From Mucilaginibacter conchicola (lineage in GTDB: Bacteria > Bacteroidota > Bacteroidia > Sphingobacteriales > Sphingobacteriaceae), in the NCBI RefSeq assembly GCF_003432115.1, contig NZ_QWDC01000003.1, positions 62,001 to 126,000 of the forward strand: DNA of 64,000 bases, given 5' to 3'. Below are positions 32,309 through 40,906 of the stretch, in pieces. The position numbers were made by a program, and so were the translations under genes. Each line of letters starts with the position of its first letter. Within the stretch, counting starts at the first letter, position 1. A model generated the notes under the pieces. It worked only from the letters and a program-made list of their open reading frames with translations, made no database searches and was not told the DNA's origin.

Positions 32309-34291
32309 ATGGCAAAAAAACAAGAAGCAGAAAAAGAATTAAAAGCAAAGCAGGCAGAACTGGAAACAGTAACTGGTGCTGAAAAAGAAACTGTTGAATC
32401 AGAAGCAGATTCAATCTCAATTGAAGACATCAAGTCTCAGTTTAATGTTGCTCCAGACCAGGATTTTGACTGGGATGCAGACGACAAAAAATTTGGTAAC
32501 TACAGCGATACAGATCGTGAGAAATTTGAAGCTTTGTATGATGGTACTTTCAGTTCAATCAACAAAGGTGAGATCATCTCTGGTACAGTTGTAAGCATCA
32601 ATAATAAAGATGTGGTATTAAACATTGGCTTCAAATCTGATGGTTTAGTATCAGTTTCAGAATTCCGTGACATGCCTGAGCTTAAAGTAGGCGATGTTGT
32701 TGAGGTATTTGTTGAGTCGCAGGAAGATGCTAACGGTCAGTTGGTACTTTCTCGCAAACGTGCTAAAACACAAAAATCATGGGAGCGCATTAATTCAGCT
32801 TTAGATAATGATGAGATCATCACCGGTTTTGTAAAAAGCCGTACCAAAGGTGGTTTGATCGTTGATATTATGGGCGTTGAAGCCTTCTTACCAGGTTCAC
32901 AGATCGATATCAAACCTATCCGTGATTACGATGTGTACGTTGGTAAAACAATGGAATTTAAAGTTGTTAAGATAAACCACGAGTTTAAAAACGTTGTGGT
33001 ATCGCACAAAGTGCTTATCGAAGACGATTTGGAAAACCAAAAAACTGAGATCGTGGCCAAACTTGAAAAAGGCCAGGTATTGGAAGGTACAGTTAAAAAC
33101 ATTACTGATTTCGGTGTATTCATCGATCTTGGTGGCGTTGACGGCTTACTTCACATTACAGATATATCTTGGGGCCGTATCGAGCATCCACGCGAAGTTC
33201 TTGCGTTGGATCAAAAGATCAACGTGGTTGTTCTTGACTTTGATGACGAGAAAAAACGTATCGCCCTTGGTTTAAAACAACTTACTCCACACCCTTGGCA
33301 GTCTCTTGATGAGAACATCCAGGTTGGTTCAAAAGTAAAAGGTAAAATTGTTACCGTTGCAGATTACGGTGCGTTCTTAGAGATCATCCCTGGTGTTGAA
33401 GGTTTGATCCACGTATCAGAAATGTCATGGTCTCAAAACCTGCGTAACCCACAAGAGTTCTTGAAAGTTGGTGACGAAGTTGAAGCACAAGTTTTAACTT
33501 TAGACCGCGAAGAGCGCAAAATGAGCTTAGGTATCAAACAATTGACTCCTGATCCATGGCAAAACGCTGGTGAGAAATATGCTGTAGGTACTCAGCATGT
33601 TGCTACCGTTAAAAACATGACCAACTTTGGTGTGTTTGTTGAGCTTGAAGATGGTATCGATGGTTTGATCCACATCTCTGACCTATCTTGGTCTAAGAAA
33701 ATTAACCACCCTAACGAGTTTACTAAGGTTGGCGAAAAATTAGACGTAGTAGTATTAGAGCTTGATATCGAGAACCGTAAATTGAGCTTAGGCCACAAAC
33801 AGCTTGAAGAAAACCCTTGGGATACTTTCGAGACCGTATTTACTATCGACTCGATCCACGAAGGTACTGTTATCAAAGTAACTGATAAAGGTGCTATCGT
33901 AGCTTTACCTTACGGTGTTGAAGGCTTCTGCCCAACCAAACACCTGGTTAAAGAAGATGGTAAATCAATCAAAGCTGAAGAAACTGCTGAGTTCAAAATC
34001 ATCGAGTTCAACAAAGAGAACAAGCGTATTGTAATTTCACACTCACGTATATGGGAAGAAGCTCGTGCTGATGCTCGTGTACAAGATTTCGAAAACCGCA
34101 AAAAAGAGGCAAAAACTGCCAGCAATGCTGTTAAGAAAGTGAAAGAATCAGTAGAGAAATCAACTTTAGGCGATCTTAGCGTTCTTGCTCAGTTAAAAGA
34201 GCAAATGGAAGGCGCAGAAAGCAAAGCGGCTAAAAAACCTGCTGCTAAAAAAGCTGAATCTGAAGCAACAGAATCTGAAGACGAAGCATAA
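32309..34291 (+). CDS. rpsA: 30S ribosomal protein S1
   Basis: RNA-binding ribosomal protein with six S1 (OB-fold) domains, visible as repeated blocks of the VxGxVxxITDFGVFIDLGGVDGLLHITDISWGRIEHP type from about residue 85 to 600. The family's first 70 residues here form an acidic, Glu-rich extension, and the tail (KAAKKPAAKKAESEATESEDEA) is Lys/Ala then acidic. At 660 residues it is longer than E. coli S1 (557) because of these ends, as usual in Bacteroidota. Codon use looks highly optimised. Confidence 0.96.
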   Translation: MAKKQEAEKELKAKQAELETVTGAEKETVESEADSISIEDIKSQFNVAPDQDFDWDADDKKFGNYSDTDREKFEALYDGTFSSINKGEIISGTVVSINNKDVVLNIGFKSDGLVSVSEFRDMPELKVGDVVEVFVESQEDANGQLVLSRKRAKTQKSWERINSALDNDEIITGFVKSRTKGGLIVDIMGVEAFLPGSQIDIKPIRDYDVYVGKTMEFKVVKINHEFKNVVVSHKVLIEDDLENQKTEIVAKLEKGQVLEGTVKNITDFGVFIDLGGVDGLLHITDISWGRIEHPREVLALDQKINVVVLDFDDEKKRIALGLKQLTPHPWQSLDENIQVGSKVKGKIVTVADYGAFLEIIPGVEGLIHVSEMSWSQNLRNPQEFLKVGDEVEAQVLTLDREERKMSLGIKQLTPDPWQNAGEKYAVGTQHVATVKNMTNFGVFVELEDGIDGLIHISDLSWSKKINHPNEFTKVGEKLDVVVLELDIENRKLSLGHKQLEENPWDTFETVFTIDSIHEGTVIKVTDKGAIVALPYGVEGFCPTKHLVKEDGKSIKAEETAEFKIIEFNKENKRIVISHSRIWEEARADARVQDFENRKKEAKTASNAVKKVKESVEKSTLGDLSVLAQLKEQMEGAESKAAKKPAAKKAESEATESEDEA

Positions 34292-34317
34292 GCTTAGTTA
34301 ACAGTTCAATAAATACA

Positions 34318-34347
34318 AAGCCCTTCTGAGTAATCGGAAGGGCTTTT
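34318..34347 (+). terminator. Terminator of rpsA
   Basis: Stem AAGCCCTTC / GGAAGGGCTT with a loop of about 9 bases and a TTTTTT tract. Confidence 0.85.
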
Positions 34348-34367
34348 TTGTTATATTTAGATATCTT

Positions 34368-34913
34368 ATGAAAACAGATAATAAACAAATAAGCAAACTC
34401 ATTAGCTACTGGCTGCGCCACGCGCCAGAGGATGGCAACCTTACTCTTGATGATTACGGTTGGACGGGTGTTGAGAGTGTTATTGCCGCCCTTGCAGCAA
34501 AAGGGCAACAAGCCACTAAAGACGAACTGATTGAGTTATCTGCATCTTTCGATAAGATCCGTTGGCAGTTTGACGAGACTGGTGATCGTATCCGAGCTAC
34601 GCATGGCCACTCGGTACCGGTATTGATAGTTGAAGAACCAACTACCCCGCCGGATGTGCTTTACCATGGCTCTAAAGAAGAAAACAAAGAGGCTATCCTT
34701 GCCGAAGGCCTGCGATCAATGAGCCGCCGCTTTTTGCACCTGTCTGCCACGCGCGATATGGCCGTTGAAGTAGGGCAGCGGCACGGCAAGGTCATTGTGT
34801 TTTTGATAGATGCTAAACAACTGCACCACGGCGGCCACAAGTTTTACAATACCAGCGAGAATGTTTGGCTCTGCGATGCTATCCCTGCCGACTTTGTAAA
34901 GGCAGAAAAATAG
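34368..34913 (+). CDS. kptA: RNA 2'-phosphotransferase KptA (Tpt1 family)
   Basis: Transfers an internal RNA 2'-phosphate to NAD+, making ADP-ribose 1''-2''-cyclic phosphate. The N-terminal winged helix has SYWLRHAPEDG (Arg17, His18) and DDYGWTGVESV; the ADP-ribosyltransferase half has RATHGHSVPV, LYHGSKEENKEAILAEGLRSMSRRFLHLS and the end NVWLCDAIPADFV. In eukaryotes it completes tRNA splicing; bacteria with no such splicing keep it for an unclear purpose, possibly RNA repair or detoxifying 2'-phosphates. Length 181 is standard. It follows rpsA but after a terminator. Confidence 0.93.
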   Translation: MKTDNKQISKLISYWLRHAPEDGNLTLDDYGWTGVESVIAALAAKGQQATKDELIELSASFDKIRWQFDETGDRIRATHGHSVPVLIVEEPTTPPDVLYHGSKEENKEAILAEGLRSMSRRFLHLSATRDMAVEVGQRHGKVIVFLIDAKQLHHGGHKFYNTSENVWLCDAIPADFVKAEK

Positions 34914-34989
34914 CAGGTGTAGTATAAACCAAATAATGCTGCATAATACTTTCTACCACGGCCATATAATCATAAGTTTGCTGCGCAGA

Positions 34990-34997
34990 TATTTTTG
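34990..34997 (+). promoter_or_regulatory. -7 element of the glycosyltransferase gene
   Basis: TATTTTTG, exact TAnnTTTG, 8 bases before the ATG at 35006; a very short leader. Confidence 0.5.
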
Positions 34998-35005
34998 ATC
35001 TCCCT

Positions 35006-35881
35006 ATGTTTCTAAATCCGATAGCTATTACCATTGATAATAATTACATACAGCACGCCTGCGTAATGCTAAAGTCGCTGGAAGCTAATGTTAAACAGCC
35101 TGTAGATGTTCACTGTGTTTTTGAAGACCTGAACGATAAAAACATAGTCCTGTTAAAGAAAGTATTTAACAATAGCCATGTTAAACTACATTTTGTACGG
35201 TTTGATACCAGTGTGCTGCCGCAGTTACCTATAAAAGCGAATGATCATGTTACATCGGCCACATTTTTCAGGATATGGTTGCCGCACCTGTTTAAAGATC
35301 TTAAACAGATACTGTTTATGGATACCGATATTGTGATCAATGGAGATATCAGCGAAATGCTAAACCTGGATATTACTGATTACCCCGTGGCAGCTATACC
35401 AGACCTTGGTATGTCTGATGCCAAGAAGCAAGGCCTGGGCATTACCGGCGATAAACTTTATATAAATGCAGGCATCCTGCTGATAAACCTGCAATACTTT
35501 AGAGAACATCACCTTACCGAAACAATAGCCCAGTTTATTACCGAACACCCCGGGCTGTGCGAGTTTTGGGATCAGGATGCTATTAATGCTACCATTAAAG
35601 GAAATTTTTATCGTTTAGATTATAAATACAACGTGCAAAGCGGTTTTTACGAGAGGCCTGCAGAAGAGCCTGCGCTAAAGGCAGCTATTGAACATCCTGT
35701 AATTGTGCATTATACCGGCGGCGGAGTGTGTAAGCCATGGTTCTATAAAAACACGCATCCTGAACGGCAACTGTATTACAAATACCTGAAACTAACACCG
35801 TTTAGGTTTTATTACCCGCCAGATCTGCCGCGCAGCTGGCGCATTTTAAGGAAGCTGAGGTTTATGCTATTTCAGGTTTAG
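35006..35881 (+). CDS. Glycosyltransferase family 8
   Basis: A 291-residue GT8 enzyme, a retaining transferase using UDP-Glc or UDP-Gal, typically for LPS core. The DxD metal motif lies in FMDTDIVINGD (about 108-118); INAGILLINL, WDQDAINA and the HYTGGGVCKPW region near 240 are family signatures. No signal peptide, so it works on the cytoplasmic face. It is not linked to other LPS genes here. Confidence 0.92.
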   Translation: MFLNPIAITIDNNYIQHACVMLKSLEANVKQPVDVHCVFEDLNDKNIVLLKKVFNNSHVKLHFVRFDTSVLPQLPIKANDHVTSATFFRIWLPHLFKDLKQILFMDTDIVINGDISEMLNLDITDYPVAAIPDLGMSDAKKQGLGITGDKLYINAGILLINLQYFREHHLTETIAQFITEHPGLCEFWDQDAINATIKGNFYRLDYKYNVQSGFYERPAEEPALKAAIEHPVIVHYTGGGVCKPWFYKNTHPERQLYYKYLKLTPFRFYYPPDLPRSWRILRKLRFMLFQV

Positions 35882-35926
35882 ACAGCATACCGCGCTATTT
35901 TTACACTAATCAATCAACAAATTTTT

Positions 35927-35934
35927 TAACTTTG
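35927..35934 (+). promoter_or_regulatory. -7 element of pyrR
   Basis: TAACTTTG, exact TAnnTTTG, 18 bases before the ATG at 35953. An in-frame TTG at 35932 lies within this element, which argues against it as start. Confidence 0.55.
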
Positions 35935-35952
35935 CCCAAATCCAACCAAACG

Positions 35953-36501
35953 ATGCAAAACCTGACGCTGCTCGACGGACAAAAATTTCAGATCACTATT
36001 CAGCGTTTATGTCGTCAGTTAATTGAAAATCATAACGATTTCTCAAACTCAGTTTTAATTGGCGTACAGCCACGTGGTATTTACCTGGCTAAACGTGTTG
36101 CCGAAGAATTACGCAAAATTTTACCCGATAGTACTATTGAACAGGGCGACCTGGATATTACTTTCTACCGCGATGATTTCCGCAGGCAGGGCGCACCGCT
36201 GGTGCCCAACCAAACACGAATAGATTTTATCATCGAGGGCAAAAAAGTGATCATGATGGATGATGTACTGTGGACAGGCCGCACCGTGCGCGCCGCCATG
36301 GATGCTATGCAAGCTTTCGGCAGGCCCGAAAAGGTTGAATTGCTTGCATTGGTAGATCGCCGCTACTCGCGTCACATCCCTGTTTCTGCAGATTATGTGG
36401 GTATTGAGGTTGATTCTATCGCATCGCAAAAAGTGGTAGTTAGCTGGAAAGAAACCGACGGCGAAGACCGGATTGTTTTGGTATCTGAGAGTGGCAGCTA
36501 A
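35953..36501 (+). CDS. pyrR: Bifunctional pyrimidine regulator / uracil phosphoribosyltransferase PyrR
   Basis: A 182-residue type I phosphoribosyltransferase with the PRPP loop VIMMDDVLWTGRTVRAAMDA (about 97-116), the family block IGVQPRGIYLAKRVAEEL and the end VDSIASQKVVVSWKE. In Bacillus PyrR also attenuates pyr mRNA; the upstream leader here is too short (about 19 bases) for attenuation, so it may regulate elsewhere or act only as an enzyme. It stands before pyrB, separated by a four-helix-bundle gene and its flanking repeats. Confidence 0.92.
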   Translation: MQNLTLLDGQKFQITIQRLCRQLIENHNDFSNSVLIGVQPRGIYLAKRVAEELRKILPDSTIEQGDLDITFYRDDFRRQGAPLVPNQTRIDFIIEGKKVIMMDDVLWTGRTVRAAMDAMQAFGRPEKVELLALVDRRYSRHIPVSADYVGIEVDSIASQKVVVSWKETDGEDRIVLVSESGS

Positions 36502-36510
36502 GCTGATAAG

Positions 36511-36553
36511 TAATAACGAACATCGAATTTCGATTTAAGAATGTCGAAATTTT
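36511..36553. repeat. Left flank repeat of the four-helix-bundle gene
   Basis: ACGAACATCGAATTTCGATT then AAGAATGTCGAAATTTTA. It shares CGAACA and CGAAT words with the inverted repeat at 3869-3962 and faces the opposite arm at 36958. Confidence 0.55.
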
Positions 36554-36564
36554 AAAAAAATAGA

Positions 36565-36933
36565 ATGACAACAACGAAATACGATCTGGAGGAGCTCTTA
36601 ATAGACTTCGCAATTATCGTATCAGAAGTTGTAGAAGGATTGCCTGCCACAAGGCTTGGCAATTACTTAGCAGGGCAATTGGTTCGTTCGGGATGTTCTC
36701 CAGCGTTGAACTATGGGGAAGCTCAATCAGCAGAATCAAGAAACGATTTCATTCACAAAATGAAGGTCATTCTGAAAGAATTAAGAGAATCGCTCATCTC
36801 TTTGAAAATAATAGAGCGAAAGAGTTTGTACGATTTTGCAAAAGTATCTGCCGCGAAAAATGAATGCAATCAACTCGTGGCAATTTTTGTAAAAAGCATT
36901 GAAACGGCTAAAGCGAACAACCTGAAAAGCTGA
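36565..36933 (+). CDS. Four-helix-bundle protein (23S rRNA IVS / bAvd-like family)
   Basis: A 122-residue all-helical protein: four predicted helices with LIDFAIIVSEVVEGLPATRLGNYLAGQLVRS, then GEAQSAESRNDFIHKMKVILKELRESL and KNECNQLVAIFVKSIETAK. The pattern is that of the small family first seen in 23S rRNA intervening sequences and related to the Avd accessory protein of diversity-generating retroelements. Here it is free-standing, lying between pyrR and pyrB and flanked by repeat arms. Its function is unknown; RNA binding or hitchhiking with an inserted element is likely. Confidence 0.85.
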   Translation: MTTTKYDLEELLIDFAIIVSEVVEGLPATRLGNYLAGQLVRSGCSPALNYGEAQSAESRNDFIHKMKVILKELRESLISLKIIERKSLYDFAKVSAAKNECNQLVAIFVKSIETAKANNLKS

Positions 36934-36957
36934 GGATGATAAAGGCCTAAAAGTGGC

Positions 36958-36997
36958 ACTTCATCATTCAAAATTCAACATTCAGTGTTCGATATTT
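36958..36997. repeat. Right flank repeat of the four-helix-bundle gene
   Basis: CTTCATCATTCAAAATTCAA then CATTCAGTGTTCGATATTTA. The first 15 bases and the GTTCGATATT end match the right arm of the 3869-3962 element almost exactly. Confidence 0.65.
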
Positions 36998-37007
36998 AAA
37001 AATTAAC

Positions 37008-37934
37008 ATGGCAGGACTAAGCACACGTCACCTTTTAGGAATTAAGGATCTGAACCGTAACGATATTGAGAAAATATTTGAAACGGCTGATAATTTTAAA
37101 ACGGTATTAAACCGCCCGATAAAAAAGGTGCCCTCGCTGCGTGATGTTACCATTGCCAATATCTTCTTTGAGAACTCGACACGTACCCGTTTATCATTTG
37201 AACTGGCCGAGAAAAGGCTTTCTGCCGATGTGGTGAACTTTGCTGCATCCTCATCATCAGTAAGCAAAGGCGAAACCCTGATAGATACTGTTAACAACAT
37301 CCTGGCCATGAAGGTGGATATGGTGGTAATGCGCCACCCTTACGCAGGTGCCGGTATCTTCCTGTCCAAACACGTAAACGCCCAGATAGTAAACGCGGGC
37401 GACGGCGCGCACGAGCACCCTACGCAGGCCCTGCTTGATGCTTTCTCTATCCGCGAACGTTATGGCGATGTAGAAGGTAAAAAAGTAGTAATAGTAGGAG
37501 ATATCCTGCACTCGCGCGTGGCGCTGTCAAACATTCTTTGTTTGAAACAGCTTGGTGCCGAGGTAATGGTTTGCGGCCCTACAACGCTTATTCCAAAATA
37601 CATTGGCTCACTTGGCGTAAAAGTTGAGCACGACCTTAGAAAAGCCCTTAACTGGTGCGATGTGGCCAACATGCTGCGTATACAGTTAGAGCGCCAGGAT
37701 ATTAAATACTTCCCATCCCTGCGCGAATACACCATGATGTTTGGCCTCAACAAACAAATATTAGACAGCCTTGATAAAGAGATCACCGTAATGCATCCCG
37801 GCCCGATAAACCGCGGTGTAGAGATTACCAGCGATGTTGCCGACAGCAAGCAATCCATCATCCTCGATCAGGTAGAGAATGGTGTGGCCATCCGCATGGC
37901 GGTGCTTTACCTGCTGGCAGGGCAGGCGGTATAA
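37008..37934 (+). CDS. pyrB: Aspartate carbamoyltransferase catalytic subunit PyrB
   Basis: Condenses aspartate and carbamoyl phosphate in pyrimidine synthesis. The carbamoyl-phosphate motif STRTR is at 57-61, then SSVSKGETLIDT, MRHPYAG, HEHPTQALLDAFS and the C-terminal HPGPINRGVEI, all diagnostic. Length 308 is normal. No pyrI regulatory subunit follows. It was probably once directly after pyrR; the 506-base gap now holds the four-helix-bundle gene. Confidence 0.97.
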   Translation: MAGLSTRHLLGIKDLNRNDIEKIFETADNFKTVLNRPIKKVPSLRDVTIANIFFENSTRTRLSFELAEKRLSADVVNFAASSSSVSKGETLIDTVNNILAMKVDMVVMRHPYAGAGIFLSKHVNAQIVNAGDGAHEHPTQALLDAFSIRERYGDVEGKKVVIVGDILHSRVALSNILCLKQLGAEVMVCGPTTLIPKYIGSLGVKVEHDLRKALNWCDVANMLRIQLERQDIKYFPSLREYTMMFGLNKQILDSLDKEITVMHPGPINRGVEITSDVADSKQSIILDQVENGVAIRMAVLYLLAGQAV

Positions 37935-37950
37935 ATAGCCTTATTTACCC

Positions 37951-38295
37951 TCAATCTAATATAAACAAGTCCCAGGTAACAGTATCACCTTTGCCGTTAT
38001 TACCTACGAATGTGAAAGTACGGTTTGCCGGATCAATAAGTATGTCTCTTACATAGCGTACATCTTCATGCCTTTGCCATTCGCAAACCAGGTGGCCGGT
38101 GTCGTCATAGGCGCCAACACCGTAAGAAAAGCGGTTATCTTTAAAAGCGAAAACCCAATACGTTAAGCCCCTGAAAACAATAACAGGAGTCTTGTCGTCT
38201 AATGTGCGCCATGAGTTGCTCCTTTCTACAACTTTCATTCCTTCGGGCGCAACCGGGGCTTCTTTAACAGGCTTGTAATATGCAACTGGATCCAT
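37951..38295 (-). CDS. Unrecognised single-copy repeat-domain protein
   Basis: A 114-residue protein made of one copy of the domain that occurs three times in the next gene: a segment APEGMKVVERSN, a W/Y-rich strand TYWVFAFKDNR, then GVGAYDDTGHLVCEWQRH, RYVRDILIDPANRTFTFVGN and a final TWDLFILD. It looks like a small beta protein. There is no signal peptide. The family is not known to me; the tandem arrangement with 38340-39422 suggests local duplication. It is separated from that gene by 44 bases and probably co-transcribed. Confidence 0.7.
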   Translation of the reverse strand: MDPVAYYKPVKEAPVAPEGMKVVERSNSWRTLDDKTPVIVFRGLTYWVFAFKDNRFSYGVGAYDDTGHLVCEWQRHEDVRYVRDILIDPANRTFTFVGNNGKGDTVTWDLFILD

Positions 38296-38339
38296 ATTGT
38301 GATTGGTTTTTTTGTGACTTTACTAAGGTATATTTAACA

Positions 38340-39422
38340 TTAAAATTTAAACAACTCGTCCCAACTCACTACTGCTTTAGTATCTGACTGGCCCCTGAAT
38401 ATTATTGACCTGCTTACTGCATCAGACAAAATTGAATAGAGGTAACGCGTACCGTGCTTTGTTAATTGTTTAACAATTTTACCGTCCTTGTCATACCCTA
38501 CAATGCCAATATACATGTCATTATTGGCGCTATCATACGCGTAAAATGAATAATCCTTCCATTGTATCATGATGGCATCGTTGGCAAGTTTGCCTGATTC
38601 AGGCCCTTGCAGCCATTTATAACAATAGCCGGCGGGCGCAGCAGGCATAGCTTTCTGCGATACCTGTTTTAGAACCGGATGAATATATTTGTCAAACAAA
38701 GCGCTTTTAGGATCAGGCATTTCTATTTTGATGTCGTTCCATGATAGTGAACCCGTAGCGTCAGCCTGTCCGTGAAAAATAACTTGTTTATTATCCTCAT
38801 CAACACTTATGTGGTTGATGTAACGCGCGCCCGTTACATCCCAATTGCCAATTATTTTACCGGCTTTATCATAAGCTACTACTAAAAATGCATTACGGTT
38901 ATCCAAATGGTCATAGGTGCGGTAGGTATGATCTTCCCAGTTTAGTACCGGTACGGGCGTATGAGCATCAGAATTAAATCTGTTCCATTGGCTTTTAAAG
39001 CCCGCCGGTGGTTCCGGCGCTTGTGAGAATGGCGAAGATGTAACATAGGGCGGCGGGTAAATGCTTCTCCGCTGATAATGATTAACACTTAATTCATCAA
39101 GGCTTACCTCAATTCGTTCGTTAGCCTGCCCCCAAAAGGTCACCATTTTTTTATCAAGGTCTAATACGGTGTCCCAAACATAACGGACACCATGTTTTTC
39201 CCACTTTTTTACAACATTACGATCGTGATCATAAGCTACTATACACAGGCTGTCGCCGTTATGTATGTCGCTGTAAGCCCAGTAGGTGCAGTCAGCCCAA
39301 TGTAGAACAGGCACCTCTCTGCTCAATTCGAGTGTTTCGGGGCCTAAAAACCAGCCGGGTCTGTAGCCTGCAGGTGGTGAAGGAGCATGATGATCTGGTA
39401 CATTTTGTACAAATGGTTGCAT
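38340..39422 (-). CDS. Unrecognised protein with three tandem copies of a ~97-residue domain
   Basis: From the ATG at 39422 the protein has 360 residues with three repeats at about 16-113, 137-232 and 261-360. Each reads PPAGY..W..GPE.., WxDxTYxxYD..N.., VAYDxxGKIVxxW, HGxRYxxxIxxD, xxIFxGQ and SWDEL. Linkers between repeats are Pro-rich (IYPPPY, FSQAPEPP). The repeats end in beta-strand-like stretches and contain conserved Trp, Tyr and Asp, compatible with a carbohydrate- or ligand-binding beta fold. There is no signal peptide. Function unknown. An in-frame ATG at 39464 adds 14 hydrophobic residues and is the alternative start. Confidence 0.75.
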   Translation of the reverse strand: MQPFVQNVPDHHAPSPPAGYRPGWFLGPETLELSREVPVLHWADCTYWAYSDIHNGDSLCIVAYDHDRNVVKKWEKHGVRYVWDTVLDLDKKMVTFWGQANERIEVSLDELSVNHYQRRSIYPPPYVTSSPFSQAPEPPAGFKSQWNRFNSDAHTPVPVLNWEDHTYRTYDHLDNRNAFLVVAYDKAGKIIGNWDVTGARYINHISVDEDNKQVIFHGQADATGSLSWNDIKIEMPDPKSALFDKYIHPVLKQVSQKAMPAAPAGYCYKWLQGPESGKLANDAIMIQWKDYSFYAYDSANNDMYIGIVGYDKDGKIVKQLTKHGTRYLYSILSDAVSRSIIFRGQSDTKAVVSWDELFKF

Positions 39423-39573
39423 AAGGAGTAGTTGTGTTAGTTTTGGATTTAATAAGCAAATCAAATATATCCAGCTGTAAATTAACTGTTGAAGCTAAAA
39501 TAACCCTATTTTGAACCCGGTTTTAGGGGTGAATTAACCCTTAATAAAAAGAAGTATGATCATCAATAGATAT

Positions 39574-40860
39574 TTAGAGAATCATTTCTGCGGTTTTTTT
39601 TCCGCTGCTTAAAGCTGCTTCAACGGTTCCCATGGCGGTGCCGGTGTACAGGTATTCGCCGGCAAAATAAATGGTGTCCTCAAGCGGTTTGCTAAGCACT
39701 TCGCGGCCTTGCGGTGTTTCAACCTTATCATAAGCGTACGAGCCACGGGTAAACGGATCTGCCGTCCAGTTCATGATGCGGTACGCGATGAGTTTGCCTT
39801 TTAGTTCTTCAGTATTTGCGTTAAATATATTGGCAAGAGATTGCAGCCCCTCATCCCGAAGCTCAATATCTGTTTTGCCGGCCTTTTCCCATGCTGCAGG
39901 GCCGCCAACCCAGCCGGTAAGTACTTTGGAGTGGTTGGGTGCTTGTGTCCACCAGGTAGGTATTTCTTCTTCGCTAAACAGGTAACCCATTTTATCCATG
40001 TTAGGGTGGGGGGCATCCAGCCAAAAAGCATTTTCAAAAGCAAAAAGTATCTTAATAACCGCACCAAATCCCATCTGCTGTATAGCAGTGGTGTGCGCCC
40101 CTATGGATGGCTCAAAATCAATAGCTCCTGTTTCTCCGGCTTTAGCCTGCAGCACACCTAAAGGCAGGGCAATAATTAGTTTCGCGGCTTCGTAGGTAGT
40201 ATTATCGGTTAGCGTAGCAACAACATGGCCGGGTTGCCAATTTACCTGTTTTACAACCGCATTCAGGAATACCTCGCCACCGTTGCTTTTGCATGAGTTA
40301 GATAAATAGTTGATCATGGTACAATAACCACCCTGCACACGATGCTGGGCTTCCATCTCCTCGTGTTCCCACTCGTTGCGCAGGGCAAAAGTGCTGGCAT
40401 TGCGCGGGTCGGCAGTGTCATAACCTGATACGTATGACCATACCGAATTGTGCAGTTCCTCGTACCGCTCTCCGGGGAAATACCGCTCAATAAAATCCCA
40501 TACGGGGATATCTTCCTGCAACTCGTCAAGGCGTTGCATCAGCATATCCCAATCATCTATCACCATGCTGTTCTCATCAAACCGGCCATCCTTGTAGCGC
40601 CACATTTCGGCATTGGCGCTGCGGTAGGGGAGCTGGGCTTCCTTTAACAGGTCGAGCGTAACGGGCAGGTCGCCGTGGATAAACTCGGCACCCAATTCGG
40701 TCTCTTTAAAAAACGATTCGTTGTTTACGGTATTGATGCGGCCGCCCGTACGGTTGCGCGCCTCTAAAACGGTGACTTTTTTGCCGGCTTTACTCAATAA
40801 ATGCGCGGCCATCAAACCGGCAGCCCCGGCCCCGATGATAAGCACTGTGTTTTTTTTCAT
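39574..40860 (-). CDS. Flavin monoamine oxidase-family protein
   Basis: A 428-residue FAD enzyme. It starts MKKNTVLIIGAGAAGLMAAH with the Rossmann GxGxxG, then EARNRTGGRI (GG motif) and the C-terminal FAD block EDTIYFAGEYLYTGTAMGTVEAALSSGKKTAE. Such enzymes oxidise amines or polyamines with release of H2O2. The ATG at 40860 is preferred over 40902, since the latter adds residues before the Rossmann start. It stands alone. Confidence 0.88.
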   Translation of the reverse strand: MKKNTVLIIGAGAAGLMAAHLLSKAGKKVTVLEARNRTGGRINTVNNESFFKETELGAEFIHGDLPVTLDLLKEAQLPYRSANAEMWRYKDGRFDENSMVIDDWDMLMQRLDELQEDIPVWDFIERYFPGERYEELHNSVWSYVSGYDTADPRNASTFALRNEWEHEEMEAQHRVQGGYCTMINYLSNSCKSNGGEVFLNAVVKQVNWQPGHVVATLTDNTTYEAAKLIIALPLGVLQAKAGETGAIDFEPSIGAHTTAIQQMGFGAVIKILFAFENAFWLDAPHPNMDKMGYLFSEEEIPTWWTQAPNHSKVLTGWVGGPAAWEKAGKTDIELRDEGLQSLANIFNANTEELKGKLIAYRIMNWTADPFTRGSYAYDKVETPQGREVLSKPLEDTIYFAGEYLYTGTAMGTVEAALSSGKKTAEMIL

Positions 40861-40906
40861 AGATAGGTAATGCAAGGTAAAGCGAATAGTTGGGAGATAC
40901 AAGAGG

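Noticed and set aside
35932..35952. TTG start extending pyrR by seven residues
   Set aside because: Lies inside the -7 promoter element TAACTTTG.
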